Positions 1 to 7,666 of a DNA stretch of 11,389 nucleotides are shown in pieces (within the stretch, counting starts at the first letter, position 1; each line of letters begins with the position of its first letter). The translations under genes and the position numbers were made by a program. Origin of the DNA: Thermoprotei archaeon (GTDB lineage: Archaea; Thermoproteota; Thermoprotei_A; Sulfolobales; Ignisphaeraceae); the NCBI GenBank assembly GCA_003661905.1, contig QMXA01000007.1, positions 1 through 11,389 of the forward strand, given 5' to 3'. The notes beneath the pieces were generated by a model. That model did not search any database, was not told the origin of the DNA, and saw nothing but the letters and a program-made list of their open reading frames with translations.

Positions 1-1
1 A

Positions 2-613
2 TTTGCTCTCATTAATACAAAGCTTATGTTTATAATTCCAGCTCTAGTACTATCCCTAGCTGTAGGTATCTATAGAACATATATTTTTATCCAAGGATGT
101 CGTGAAATAACTGAAGTACCATCGATAACTAAAGAATTTTGTGATAATATTCTTGTACTAAGAAATGCTAGTAAAGCTGCTGAACGTGCTTTACAATCTT
201 CAAGAAGCTCAGTTCTATCAAAGTGTAAGGATTTTGATTGCTCTCCTAGATCATGGTTAGCTAAGTTCTCATTATTATTAATGAAGTTTGTAGATATTGT
301 AGGAACTGTAGAGCATAGTGTATTAGAGTCTTTGAGAGATACCATAGCAGTTCTTAGTCTAAATTTCAAAGAGTACTTAGTCTCTATGTGTATAGTAATA
401 TGTGTTGCTCTGGCAACCCCATGGTTAATAACATCAGCTCTTTCATTAATGAGAATTGGAGGCTTATGGGGATGGCTTATAGCAATCTTTTCATCTATAT
501 TCTCAAGCATTATAGCATCGCGATATTCATTTGATGATTCGCTCAATACAGTACTTCCTACAATTTCAGCCTTTGAACTCTGCATATTTACGGGGTTATT
601 ACCATGGCATTGA
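2..613 (+). CDS. Polytopic membrane protein, C-terminal part (5' partial)
   Basis: I do not recognise the family. The frame is open to the left edge, and the first ATG (26) has no Shine-Dalgarno site and falls at a hydrophobic helix, so the gene most likely begins before the window. Counting from that ATG, hydrophobic segments lie at about residues 1-22, 117-139, 145-166 and 180-195. A hydrophilic, mostly helical stretch of about 95 residues with several Cys separates the first two. The stop overlaps the start of the next gene by 10 bases, so the two are co-transcribed and probably translationally coupled. With a VirB4-like ATPase two genes downstream, a role as the membrane part of a transport or secretion machine (VirB6/CedA-like, or a T2SF-like platform) is possible. 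The sequence alone does not settle this. Confidence 0.6.
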   Translation, partial: FALINTKLMFIIPALVLSLAVGIYRTYIFIQGCREITEVPSITKEFCDNILVLRNASKAAERALQSSRSSVLSKCKDFDCSPRSWLAKFSLLLMKFVDIVGTVEHSVLESLRDTIAVLSLNFKEYLVSMCIVICVALATPWLITSALSLMRIGGLWGWLIAIFSSIFSSIIASRYSFDDSLNTVLPTISAFELCIFTGLLPWH

Positions 614-3048
614 AGTACTATGTACATCCGCAAATTATTATGAAGCAAAAATTAGAAGATATTACGCCGTTTGCGAAGTATGGAACACCACAACTCATAG
701 CAAATCAAGTACTTGGTAAAGTAGCTCTTGTATATGGAGGTAATGTTATAAGAAGCCCATTAATTGTATTCAATGAAGAGCATCAGAGATTTCAAGTCTT
801 AGATAGGGACTGGGTCATAAATCTAGGAAGTAAAACATTATTCATTCATGGAGATCTGAGAAGAGAAGTGAATGGAAATGTTATAGGATGGTTGAAGTAC
901 GGAAAATTGGCTATTTTAGAAAATGGAAAATTAATTACGTATAATGCTTCCAATAATGAATATCGTGAGATAGTTAAAGTCGATTCTAAGAAAGTGCATA
1001 AGTATTACAATTTACTTTTTAACAATGAGGGAATAGTGGCTTTAAGCTATGATAGAGGAGGTTTTCTATTACTAAGTGATGATTCTATATATAGATGTAG
1101 GGAAATTCGTATTGGTAAATGCTATGATACTGTTTATGCTTTATGCAATAGAGGTAGAAGATCATTACTAATTATGGGGTCAAGATTTGAAACTCCCAAG
1201 ATTTACTCGATAAACCAAGGCAGTATTGAAAATGTACAGGTAGGTAATGATGTGGTATCGATTCAATTTAGAGATTATACACATGTCTATGCAGTTAACG
1301 GCCTCATAAATGTACTTAAAGTTAAAGCAGAAGCTCTATCCATATCGCCTCGTAATTATATACTCATGTGGATTCCGCGTATAAATTGGCTTGCAATACA
1401 TAGTGGCAAGTTTACAAATATACTGACATATTTAAATAAGAAACCAGAATTCCTAGGATGGTTAAAGAGTTCAGTACCTGTAATTCTGTCTGAGAGATCG
1501 ATTAAAGTATTTGACCAGGGTATGTGGCGAAACTTTGAATTACTTACCAAGCCAAGATTTGTTGCAGTAGGTTTGTACAATATTGCAGTAGGATTCCATG
1601 ATGAACTACTCATATTGAATAGCGAATTGGGTATTGAATATGAATTAGATCCCCAAATCACTTGTACAATCTTAGGGGATAAACTAATATGCTTAAACTC
1701 AAGTAAGGAACTCATAGTTTCCAAACTCTCTAATGCCATTAAGTTAGGATACAAGGTTCTAAAAGAGGTAGTTGATTACAAAGACCCTGCCATAATTGAA
1801 GTATCAGCTCCTAAGTACTCAATAATTAATGTGGAGAATACTAATGTTATGAACTTAGAAATAGAATCAGAAAATAAAGTAATTATTCACGTGAAGCCCC
1901 AAATAGTCAACACCCCAATTCTAAACACAGTTATTAACATTAATACAGGGCTTAAGCATCTTGAATACCCATTAGCTCTTAGGATTATCGAGCCAAGAAT
2001 CTTAGATATTAAGGAGATCAAAGCTAAATCCTCCTACTATGGAAAGTTGAAGGGATCTAAAAATGGGTGTAAAGGATATGTAGAGATTATTGCTAATATT
2101 GGTGTTCCTCATGTGGATCTAGATCTCAAACTTCTTGCACAGGTAAAATCACAAAATAATAGTCAAAAACCAATAACTTCAGTAACAAGGAAACTAACTT
2201 CAGGAATAAACAATTATAGAGTGAGGATGGAGATACCTAAATACTTAGAGAGAGCAATTCTAAAATTAACAATACTTGATGAATACTCACTTAAATTATC
2301 TTCAGTAGAAATACCCATTAATTTCACAATACATGACATATCTGAAGAAATTCTAAGATCATGGAAAATAAAGGAATTGCCAAATGGTCTAGGTATGCTT
2401 GAAATAGGTGCAGATTTACTAAGCCTTAAGAAAAAGGGATACGATATTTCTATAGAGATTATTTGCAGTAATAAGGTGCTAGAAGCAACAGATAATACTG
2501 TAATTAATGAATGTAAAGCTCCAGCATTACTAGTAGTTCGTGCTAATAATAAAGAATTTGAATGGGTTAGGAGGTTTAGTTTAGTACCTAAAATCGAAGA
2601 CATAGGGTCTATTACCCTAATTCCTAAGACCTATGGTGAGCAGTGCAGAGACAATGTTGAAATATCATATAAAGAAGTAAGTAAGTCTGGAATAATAAGA
2701 AAAATCCCCCAAATAATAGTTAGAAGGAATCCACCAATATTAATAGATGAAGCTCTACTAGTCTTTAAGGATCATAAGATAGTATTTAAGCTCATAGCTA
2801 AAATTTGTAGAGATAGTATTATGATATTCTTAAATAATGGATATATCAGTGTTAAACATCTCAATTCAGGTAGGACTAGGCTAGAATTTCCATTAGATCC
2901 TCTATCCTCAAGAACCGAGATTATAATTACTGATGGAACCGCTACATGGAGATATGTATTGGGAAACAATATTAAGTATTCTTTAGCACTCGTTCAAAAG
3001 CTCATTTTAAAACTCAGAAATATTATGGAGGTGAAGCCATTTGCTTAA
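604..3048 (+). CDS. Large beta-rich protein of unknown function in VirB4-type operon
   Basis: This 814-residue protein belongs to no family I can name. It has no signal peptide and no transmembrane segment. Roughly residues 30-380 are a series of short beta strands in units of about 40 residues ending in hydrophobic/Gly/Asp turns, which suggests a beta-propeller. Residues of about 385-700 look like two or more Ig-like beta sandwiches. The C-terminal end (about 700-814) is again strand-rich and finishes with a basic helix. No catalytic motif is visible. It overlaps the upstream membrane-protein gene by 10 bases and the downstream ATPase gene by 8, so it is in the same operon. A scaffold or partner for the ATPase is the simplest inference. 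The start at 604 is taken because of the overlap; the site upstream (a run of four G) is weak, and Met13 is an alternative. Confidence 0.75.
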   Translation: MALKYYVHPQIIMKQKLEDITPFAKYGTPQLIANQVLGKVALVYGGNVIRSPLIVFNEEHQRFQVLDRDWVINLGSKTLFIHGDLRREVNGNVIGWLKYGKLAILENGKLITYNASNNEYREIVKVDSKKVHKYYNLLFNNEGIVALSYDRGGFLLLSDDSIYRCREIRIGKCYDTVYALCNRGRRSLLIMGSRFETPKIYSINQGSIENVQVGNDVVSIQFRDYTHVYAVNGLINVLKVKAEALSISPRNYILMWIPRINWLAIHSGKFTNILTYLNKKPEFLGWLKSSVPVILSERSIKVFDQGMWRNFELLTKPRFVAVGLYNIAVGFHDELLILNSELGIEYELDPQITCTILGDKLICLNSSKELIVSKLSNAIKLGYKVLKEVVDYKDPAIIEVSAPKYSIINVENTNVMNLEIESENKVIIHVKPQIVNTPILNTVININTGLKHLEYPLALRIIEPRILDIKEIKAKSSYYGKLKGSKNGCKGYVEIIANIGVPHVDLDLKLLAQVKSQNNSQKPITSVTRKLTSGINNYRVRMEIPKYLERAILKLTILDEYSLKLSSVEIPINFTIHDISEEILRSWKIKELPNGLGMLEIGADLLSLKKKGYDISIEIICSNKVLEATDNTVINECKAPALLVVRANNKEFEWVRRFSLVPKIEDIGSITLIPKTYGEQCRDNVEISYKEVSKSGIIRKIPQIIVRRNPPILIDEALLVFKDHKIVFKLIAKICRDSIMIFLNNGYISVKHLNSGRTRLEFPLDPLSSRTEIIITDGTATWRYVLGNNIKYSLALVQKLILKLRNIMEVKPFA
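3027..3034 (+). promoter_or_regulatory. Strong Shine-Dalgarno site for the TTG start at 3041
   Basis: GGAGGTGA lies inside the end of the preceding gene, six bases before a TTG codon. It is the best match in the window to the complement of the archaeal 16S rRNA 3' end, and it decides the TTG as the start of the ATPase N-terminal ORF. It implies efficient internal initiation in a polycistronic mRNA. Confidence 0.75.
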
Positions 3049-3661
3049 AGGGTTTAAATTTAGAGGCATAATTAAGGATGCATTGCTAAATACTACAAAG
3101 AAACTACTAGGAGTTGAAGAACTAAGTATCTATAAAGATTTTGTAGTAGGAAAACTAGGTACTAAGTACTATGCTCATGGATTCTTAGTTCTTAAAGAAG
3201 TTTTGAAGTCCTCAGATGATTTAACACCCAGTGATATAATTAACTTGAGTAAGCTTTACCTAAGATTACTCAATATAGGAGTTCCCATAGCTTACAAAGT
3301 CTATATACAACCAGTGAGTAAGGAGAGGTTATTGAAAGATATTGATAGAAGTCTTCAAGAGAAATTAATAGTACTAGAACATGACCCATCTAATGCTAGG
3401 TTAAGAACAGAAATTGCGAAACTAGAGAAATTGAAAAAGAAGCTATTAGAGGGATTTCAACCCTATGAAATCAAGGTTATTTTCTCAATTACCACTAGTG
3501 CTGAGACTGTTGATGAAGCTATTAGTGAATTGAAGGTGAAGATTAAGAGTCTCAAATCAGTATTACAAAGTTCTGGAATTTATGTTGAAGAACTTAGAGG
3601 TCAACAAGCTCTTAGTGCTTTGATATCATTTTTTCGACCTACAAGTAGGTGCTATACTTAA
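3041..3661 (+). CDS. VirB4/CedB-like ATPase, N-terminal domain (split gene, first part)
   Basis: This 206-residue product starts at TTG after a strong Shine-Dalgarno site. It looks like the N-terminal domain of VirB4/TrbE/CedB-type ATPases. It opens with an alpha/beta region (about 20-100), continues with a Lys/Glu-rich probable coiled coil (about 105-145), and then a strand-helix-helix unit (about 145-200) ending GQQALSALISFF, the part that normally leads into the motor domain. It has no ATPase motifs. The next ORF, in another frame, supplies a motor domain without this N-terminal domain. Joined by a +1 shift the two give about 598 residues, the usual size of the family. The last eight or so residues before the stop look like out-of-frame readthrough. 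It could be an independent protein, but a split gene fits better. Confidence 0.6.
   Translation: MLKGFKFRGIIKDALLNTTKKLLGVEELSIYKDFVVGKLGTKYYAHGFLVLKEVLKSSDDLTPSDIINLSKLYLRLLNIGVPIAYKVYIQPVSKERLLKDIDRSLQEKLIVLEHDPSNARLRTEIAKLEKLKKKLLEGFQPYEIKVIFSITTSAETVDEAISELKVKIKSLKSVLQSSGIYVEELRGQQALSALISFFRPTSRCYT
3624..3661 (+). other. Frameshift region joining the two ATPase reading frames
   Basis: The frame of the N-terminal ORF stays open to the TAA at 3659-3661. The frame of the motor-domain ORF is open from 3624 onward, after a TGA at 3621-3623. A single +1 shift anywhere in this interval gives one continuous protein. The interval holds six T in a row (3629-3634); with five T the reading would be SFFDLQVGAILKGLG and on into the motor domain. 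Possible explanations are a real mutation, a homopolymer sequencing error, transcriptional slippage on the T run, or a programmed +1 shift (for example at the ACT TAA G stop context). Confidence 0.6.
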
Positions 3662-3707
3662 GGGTCTTGGGGATCATAGTTATCCATCAATAATAAGTTT
3701 ATACTCG

Positions 3708-4838
3708 ATGATTATGTTTGCAGTTCCATATACATTGCCTAAGAGACCTAAATCTAGTTTAATTAGCTATGGCATATATATAGGAAAGGATAAGGAACTT
3801 TACTCACCAGTTTTTTGGAATATTCAGGAATCCCTTAATCCACATGCATTAATAGTAGGTCCAACAGGCTCTGGTAAGACTGAGCTACTCTTAGCCCTAG
3901 CATTAAGAATTCATAGTATATACGATGTCCCAATAGTTTTTATAGATGTAAAGGGTGATATATTATCGAGACTAAGAAGTAGGAAATTCAATTTCAAAAC
4001 TATAAGACCTGGTTACGATTCACTAGGTCTACTATATCCTTTTCATGTCCTTCCTAAGCAAAGAGCTCTGCAGTTAGCTGATGCAATAACTCAGTGTTGG
4101 TACATAGGTCATAATCATAGGACATTATCGTTACTCTACGAGGTTTTAAAACTGGGTTTTGAGCTATGTTCTTATCCCTCATGGGAGGATTTAATAGCTC
4201 TTGCAAGATCTAGAGCAAAATCATATATTGAAGCATCCATCATCCAAAGAATTTTCGAAGAGCTAGAGATTGTAGATCCTCAAAGCAACTTAATCCATCC
4301 ATTAATGAAATTGAAGAATGAGATAATGGTGTTTGATCTGAGATCTCTGCCTAAGGAAAGAACCGAGATTCTAAACCTCATAAGTTTAATGACATTTCAG
4401 GACTTGATTAACAAAGTGTCAGCTCTTAAACCAGATTATAAACAAGTTGTTAGAGCAGTTATAGCCATTGATGAAATATGGCTTGCACTACATAATATAA
4501 AGTACTCTGATCTAACCCTATCTCTACTAAGATTAAGTAGAGGTTATGGAGTTTCTGTTATCATGGCTACTCAAAGCTTCAAGGATTTAGGTGATAATTG
4601 GAGTTTGTACGCAGAGAATGTAGCACTACTTGCAGCTCTAAGTAGTACAAGCAGGAAATTTTGGTATGAGATTGCTGAGTACATGAGGTTAAGTAAGGAG
4701 GACGTTGAGAAATTCATGACCTTAATGACTCGGGGAGATGCTGTTGTTAGAATATTACCTGATCCTAGACCTATACTAGTAAGTGTTGATATAGGTGATA
4801 TTATATCATTACCTAAATTGCTCATTGAAGAGTCTTAG
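3708..4838 (+). CDS. VirB4/HerA-like ATPase motor domain (split gene, second part)
   Basis: This is a P-loop motor ATPase of the HerA/FtsK superfamily, closest in layout to VirB4/TrbE/CedB. Walker A GPTGSGKT is at residues 51-58 and is preceded by the typical NPHALIV strand. A second strand motif, FIDVKGDIL, follows at about 77-85. Walker B AIDEIW is at 253-258 (Asp255, Glu256). The MATQSFKDLGD motif with the family's TQ follows at about 287-297. Such ATPases drive DNA or protein transfer at the membrane. There is no good Shine-Dalgarno site at either ATG (3708 or 3714), and the frame is open upstream to 3624 with family-like sequence. The true product is therefore probably a fusion with the preceding ORF. 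Its stop TAG directly abuts the end of the opposing L15e gene. Confidence 0.85.
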   Translation: MIMFAVPYTLPKRPKSSLISYGIYIGKDKELYSPVFWNIQESLNPHALIVGPTGSGKTELLLALALRIHSIYDVPIVFIDVKGDILSRLRSRKFNFKTIRPGYDSLGLLYPFHVLPKQRALQLADAITQCWYIGHNHRTLSLLYEVLKLGFELCSYPSWEDLIALARSRAKSYIEASIIQRIFEELEIVDPQSNLIHPLMKLKNEIMVFDLRSLPKERTEILNLISLMTFQDLINKVSALKPDYKQVVRAVIAIDEIWLALHNIKYSDLTLSLLRLSRGYGVSVIMATQSFKDLGDNWSLYAENVALLAALSSTSRKFWYEIAEYMRLSKEDVEKFMTLMTRGDAVVRILPDPRPILVSVDIGDIISLPKLLIEES

Positions 4839-5492
4839 TTATTCTAACTTGTCTTGAGGTACTATTAATCTTGCACCTCTGCTTGCTTCATGCCTTTTCC
4901 TCAACTTTCTCTCCTTAGCTTTCTTCTTCCATTTATACTTATGAGTTCCCCTAAGACCTCTAGTCTTAAGTAAGCCTCTCATTTTTCTACCAGCAGCTGT
5001 TTTACCTCTAAATACTCTGTTACGATGCTGAGGTTCGCAAATCCAATTTATATCCGGGTCATTCTTTATTGCTGGGTGATGTGGGTCAACAAGTATTACT
5101 TCATAGTATTTATAAAGACCATCCTCTCCAACATAGTAACTTCCTAGAATCTCTAGATTATTATACTTTCTCGCAGCTCTTTCTTCAGCTATTAATTGAA
5201 GGCTTTTTCTTGGTGAGTGGCCATAAACACCCATTCTCTTAGGTCTTCTACCAGATCTTGGCCTTGGTTTTCTTAATCCTCCTTTCCTAACTCTTACTCT
5301 AACTACTATGAAACCTTGCTTAGCTTCATAACCTATAGCTCTTGCTCTATCTAATCTAGTTGGTTTCTCAACTCTAATTACTGAGGGTCTTCTTCTCCAT
5401 TCCATGAGTCTTTGACGCATTAAATCTCCATGATCTCCTTCATATGGCTTCTTCCACCATAATGAGATGTAGTGGTACATAGATCTAGCCAT
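4839..5492 (-). CDS. rpl15e: 50S ribosomal protein L15e
   Basis: This is a large-subunit ribosomal protein of the archaeal/eukaryal L15e family, 217 residues and very basic. Diagnostic stretches are visible in order: the N-terminal MARSMYHYI, KKPYEGDHGDLMRQRLMEWRR, VRVEKPTRLDRARAIGY, the Arg/Lys-rich segment PRPRSGRRPKRMGVYGHSP, EILGSYYVGEDG and VDPHHPAI, and a Lys/Arg-rich tail. I chose the ATG at 5492. GGTG lies six bases upstream of it, and the possible GTG start at 5501 is itself part of that site. The gene diverges from the YchF-type GTPase gene and converges with the ATPase gene with no intergenic base. It is one of the genes of the archaeal exosome superoperon neighbourhood. Confidence 0.96.
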   Translation of the reverse strand: MARSMYHYISLWWKKPYEGDHGDLMRQRLMEWRRRPSVIRVEKPTRLDRARAIGYEAKQGFIVVRVRVRKGGLRKPRPRSGRRPKRMGVYGHSPRKSLQLIAEERAARKYNNLEILGSYYVGEDGLYKYYEVILVDPHHPAIKNDPDINWICEPQHRNRVFRGKTAAGRKMRGLLKTRGLRGTHKYKWKKKAKERKLRKRHEASRGARLIVPQDKLE

Positions 5493-5534
5493 TTCTAACA
5501 CCTACTACCTGCCAAGCCTTTTAGTTAGGAGAGG

Positions 5535-5540
5535 TTTAAA
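5535..5540. promoter_or_regulatory. Palindromic TATA box shared by two divergent genes
   Basis: TTTAAA reads the same on both strands and lies in the 89-base spacer between the L15e and GTPase starts. It is 43 bases from the L15e ATG and 42 from the GTPase ATG. With transcription beginning about 24-26 bases from a TATA box, each mRNA would have a leader of about 18 bases that contains its GGTG ribosome site. Purine-rich flanks (GAGAGG on one side, AAGGC on the other strand) could act as BRE elements. No other good TATA candidate is visible in the spacer. Confidence 0.55.
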
Positions 5541-5581
5541 GCCTTAGTTCTCTCAAAGTATTGAGAAGAAAGGTGTCGCTA

Positions 5582-6805
5582 ATGCCACCACCCCAAATAC
5601 TTGTAGGAGTTGTTGGTAAGACGAATGTTGGTAAAAGTACTTTCTTTGCAGCCGCTACATTAATATCTGTTCCTATCGAGAATAGACCTTTCGTAACTAT
5701 AGAGCCAAATGTTGGTATAGGATATGTAAGATCTAAATGTGTTCATAAAGAACTGGGGCTTAAGAATTGTAATCCAAGAAATTCACTATGCATTCAAGGT
5801 GAGAGATTCATACCTATAAAACTTATGGATGTAGCAGGTCTTATACGTGGAGCTCATAAGGGAAGGGGTTTAGGTAATAAATTTCTAGATAATCTTAGAC
5901 AAGCAGATGTACTCTTACATATAGTGGATGCTGCTGGCTCTACAGATGAAGAAGGAAGACCTGTAAAACCAGGTTATAGAGATCCTATGGATGATATCAT
6001 AGAGATTGAACATGAAATAGATGAATGGATGTTCTCAATAATATCTAAAGACTGGCCTAGATTAGCTAGAACACTTGACCACCTGGATTATTCACATATG
6101 ATTGAAACACTGGCTCAAAGACTCTCAGGCTTATCAATAAGAAGGCAGCACGTTATATATGCTCTAAAATCTACGAAGCTAGAGAGTTCAAAACCAAGTA
6201 CATGGCGTGAAGAAGAATTACGAGCATTTATAGTTGAACTTAGGAAAATTTCCAAGCCTATTGTTATAGTAGCTAATAAAGCCGATATCCCTGAAGCAGA
6301 GGATAATATTAAGAGATTAATGAACAAATTGCCAGGAAGAGTAATTATACCTGTTTCCTCATTAGCTGAATTATTATTGAGGAGAGCTGCAAATAGAGGC
6401 TTAATAAGGTACTTACCAGGAGACTCTGATTTTGAAATAATTAATGAATCGAAACTAACTCCAGCGCAGAGAAAAGCGCTTAACATTGTAAAATCTCTAT
6501 TGAAAAAATGGAGCTCAACAGGAGTGCAGCAAGCACTTAATGCAGCTGTATTTAATGTATTAGAAATGATAGTTGTCTACCCAGTTGAAGATCCCAATAA
6601 ATTCACAGATAGCAAGGGTTTCATCTTGCCAGATGCTTATTTAATTAAGAAAGGTACTACAGCTAGGGAACTTGCGTATATGGTGCATACTGAGCTAGGT
6701 AAGGGTTTTCTATATGCAATTAATGCTAAGACCAAACAGAGAGTAGGTGAGAATTACATTTTACAACATAATGATGTTATAAAGGTGGTTTCAACTATTA
6801 AATAG
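5582..6805 (+). CDS. YchF/Ygr210-type OBG-family GTPase
   Basis: This is a translation-associated P-loop GTPase of the OBG family, 407 residues from the ATG at 5582. G1 is GKTNVGKST (residues 12-20), G3 is DVAGL (83-87) and G4 is NKAD (232-235). Between them lie an archaeal insertion with a Cys cluster and a long helical segment. A TGS domain occupies about residues 332-405 (VYPVEDPNKF ... HNDVIKV). NKAD rather than the altered motif of bacterial YchF, together with the layout, points to the archaeal/eukaryal Ygr210 branch; such proteins are thought to bind ribosomes. The ATG at 5582 is preferred because AAGGTG lies seven bases before it; the TTG at 5561 would add seven residues absent from the usual MPPPQILVG start. 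Its TAG abuts the stop of the next, opposing gene. Confidence 0.92.
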   Translation: MPPPQILVGVVGKTNVGKSTFFAAATLISVPIENRPFVTIEPNVGIGYVRSKCVHKELGLKNCNPRNSLCIQGERFIPIKLMDVAGLIRGAHKGRGLGNKFLDNLRQADVLLHIVDAAGSTDEEGRPVKPGYRDPMDDIIEIEHEIDEWMFSIISKDWPRLARTLDHLDYSHMIETLAQRLSGLSIRRQHVIYALKSTKLESSKPSTWREEELRAFIVELRKISKPIVIVANKADIPEAEDNIKRLMNKLPGRVIIPVSSLAELLLRRAANRGLIRYLPGDSDFEIINESKLTPAQRKALNIVKSLLKKWSSTGVQQALNAAVFNVLEMIVVYPVEDPNKFTDSKGFILPDAYLIKKGTTARELAYMVHTELGKGFLYAINAKTKQRVGENYILQHNDVIKVVSTIK

Positions 6806-7129
6806 TTAATCTTCTAGACCAGCAGCATATCTGAAGTAATAACCAGGTCTTTTTCTAGAACCAAAACTTTCAAGACCCTTTTCATGTAACTGTTTTCTAA
6901 TTTCATTAGCTTCCTCATGTGTTATTTCCCCTCTCTGCTCAAGGTAGTTAATTACTTCCTCAGCTTCTTCCACTGTATTAGCTCTTCTTATGAAATCAAC
7001 TACACTTGGTTGAAATCCTCTAAGAGGATCTTGGATCTTAACTTTAAGTTGTGGTTCTTTGTTGAGGATCTCTTTTGCTAAGTGGGGATATTTCCTTTTA
7101 AATTCATCAACATCCATTTCTATGTGCAT
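6806..7129 (-). CDS. Small conserved archaeal protein, probably DUF2095
   Basis: This 107-residue protein is charged and soluble. It begins with a DEFKRKYPHLAKEI segment, has FQPSVVDFIRRANTVEEAEEVINYLEQRGEI in the middle (about 38-70), and ends with an Arg/Gly/Tyr-rich GSRKRPGYYFRYA tail. This pattern fits the archaeal conserved family DUF2095 (COG4014), whose function is not known. The start at 7129 has a moderate site (GAGTGA) upstream; the ATG four codons later is an alternative. The gene converges with the GTPase gene with zero spacing and diverges from the RNase P operon, sharing a 75-base spacer with it. Family assignment is from memory of the motif order and was not searched. Confidence 0.75.
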   Translation of the reverse strand: MHIEMDVDEFKRKYPHLAKEILNKEPQLKVKIQDPLRGFQPSVVDFIRRANTVEEAEEVINYLEQRGEITHEEANEIRKQLHEKGLESFGSRKRPGYYFRYAAGLED

Positions 7130-7191
7130 GAAGCTTCACTCAAGCTTATTATGGTGATTTAGGGTAATAAATCTTGGTGTAAGGATTTAGT

Positions 7192-7196
7192 GAGGT
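7192..7196 (+). promoter_or_regulatory. Shine-Dalgarno site for the GTG start at 7205
   Basis: GAGGT lies eight bases before GTG and supports that codon as the start of the first gene of the RNase P operon. No ATG is available nearby in frame. Confidence 0.5.
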
Positions 7197-7204
7197 AATA
7201 AGTT

Positions 7205-7666
7205 GTGGTCTTGAGAATTTCGGATATTGAAATCTCAACCATTTGTCATGCAACTGAAGATATTGAAAAAGTAAAGACTGCATTAATGAAATTCATTCCG
7301 CAGGAATTGAGAACTAATGCTCGAGTTGAGCATTTACAAGCTAAGGGATACTATAAGAACCCCATTACTCGACTTGTAGTGAGGTTTAGGGGTAAGGAGG
7401 CGGAAAAAGTTGCAAAATATATATTCTCTTTAATTGATTCATCAGAACGCACTATTTTACTTACTACACTTGATAATAGATTCGACACTAGAGCAAGCAA
7501 GCTATATATTCGTTTTAGTAAACAAGATGCATACCTAGGCTCTGCAGTTCTTTTCGATGGTGATGATGTGATTAGGGTTGTAATGACACTATGTAGAATT
7601 AAGAATTTTGAAGATGCTAGAAAAGTTCTCAAAGAGCTCATGGAAGCTGAAGAGAGGATTAAGTAA
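7205..7666 (+). CDS. Predicted RNA-binding protein, COG1325 (DUF54) type
   Basis: This 153-residue protein matches the archaeal family COG1325/DUF54, described as a dsRBD-like predicted exosome-associated RNA-binding protein. Features are an N-terminal ISTICHATEDIEKV segment (about 11-24), then HLQAKGYYKNPITRLVVRF (about 43-62), a central LIDSSERTILLTTLDNRFD block, and a C-terminal helix in which VVMTLCRIKNFEDARKVL is typical. Its stop TAA overlaps the ATG of the Rpp30 gene by one base (TAATG), indicating coupled translation. The order COG1325 - Rpp30 - Pop5 is the conserved core seen in many archaeal genomes and supports the call. The exact biochemical role of the family is not established. 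Confidence 0.85.
   Translation: MVLRISDIEISTICHATEDIEKVKTALMKFIPQELRTNARVEHLQAKGYYKNPITRLVVRFRGKEAEKVAKYIFSLIDSSERTILLTTLDNRFDTRASKLYIRFSKQDAYLGSAVLFDGDDVIRVVMTLCRIKNFEDARKVLKELMEAEERIK

Noticed and set aside
70..648. 192-codon minus-strand ORF opposite the membrane-protein gene
   Set aside because: It is antisense to a gene that fits the operon by overlaps, has no family features, and looks like a shadow of an AT-rich coding region.
7130..7204. TATA boxes for the DUF2095 and RNase P operon promoters
   Set aside because: Several AT-rich words (TAATAAAT, ATAATAAG) occur but none has both a convincing match and the right distance, so I do not assign them.
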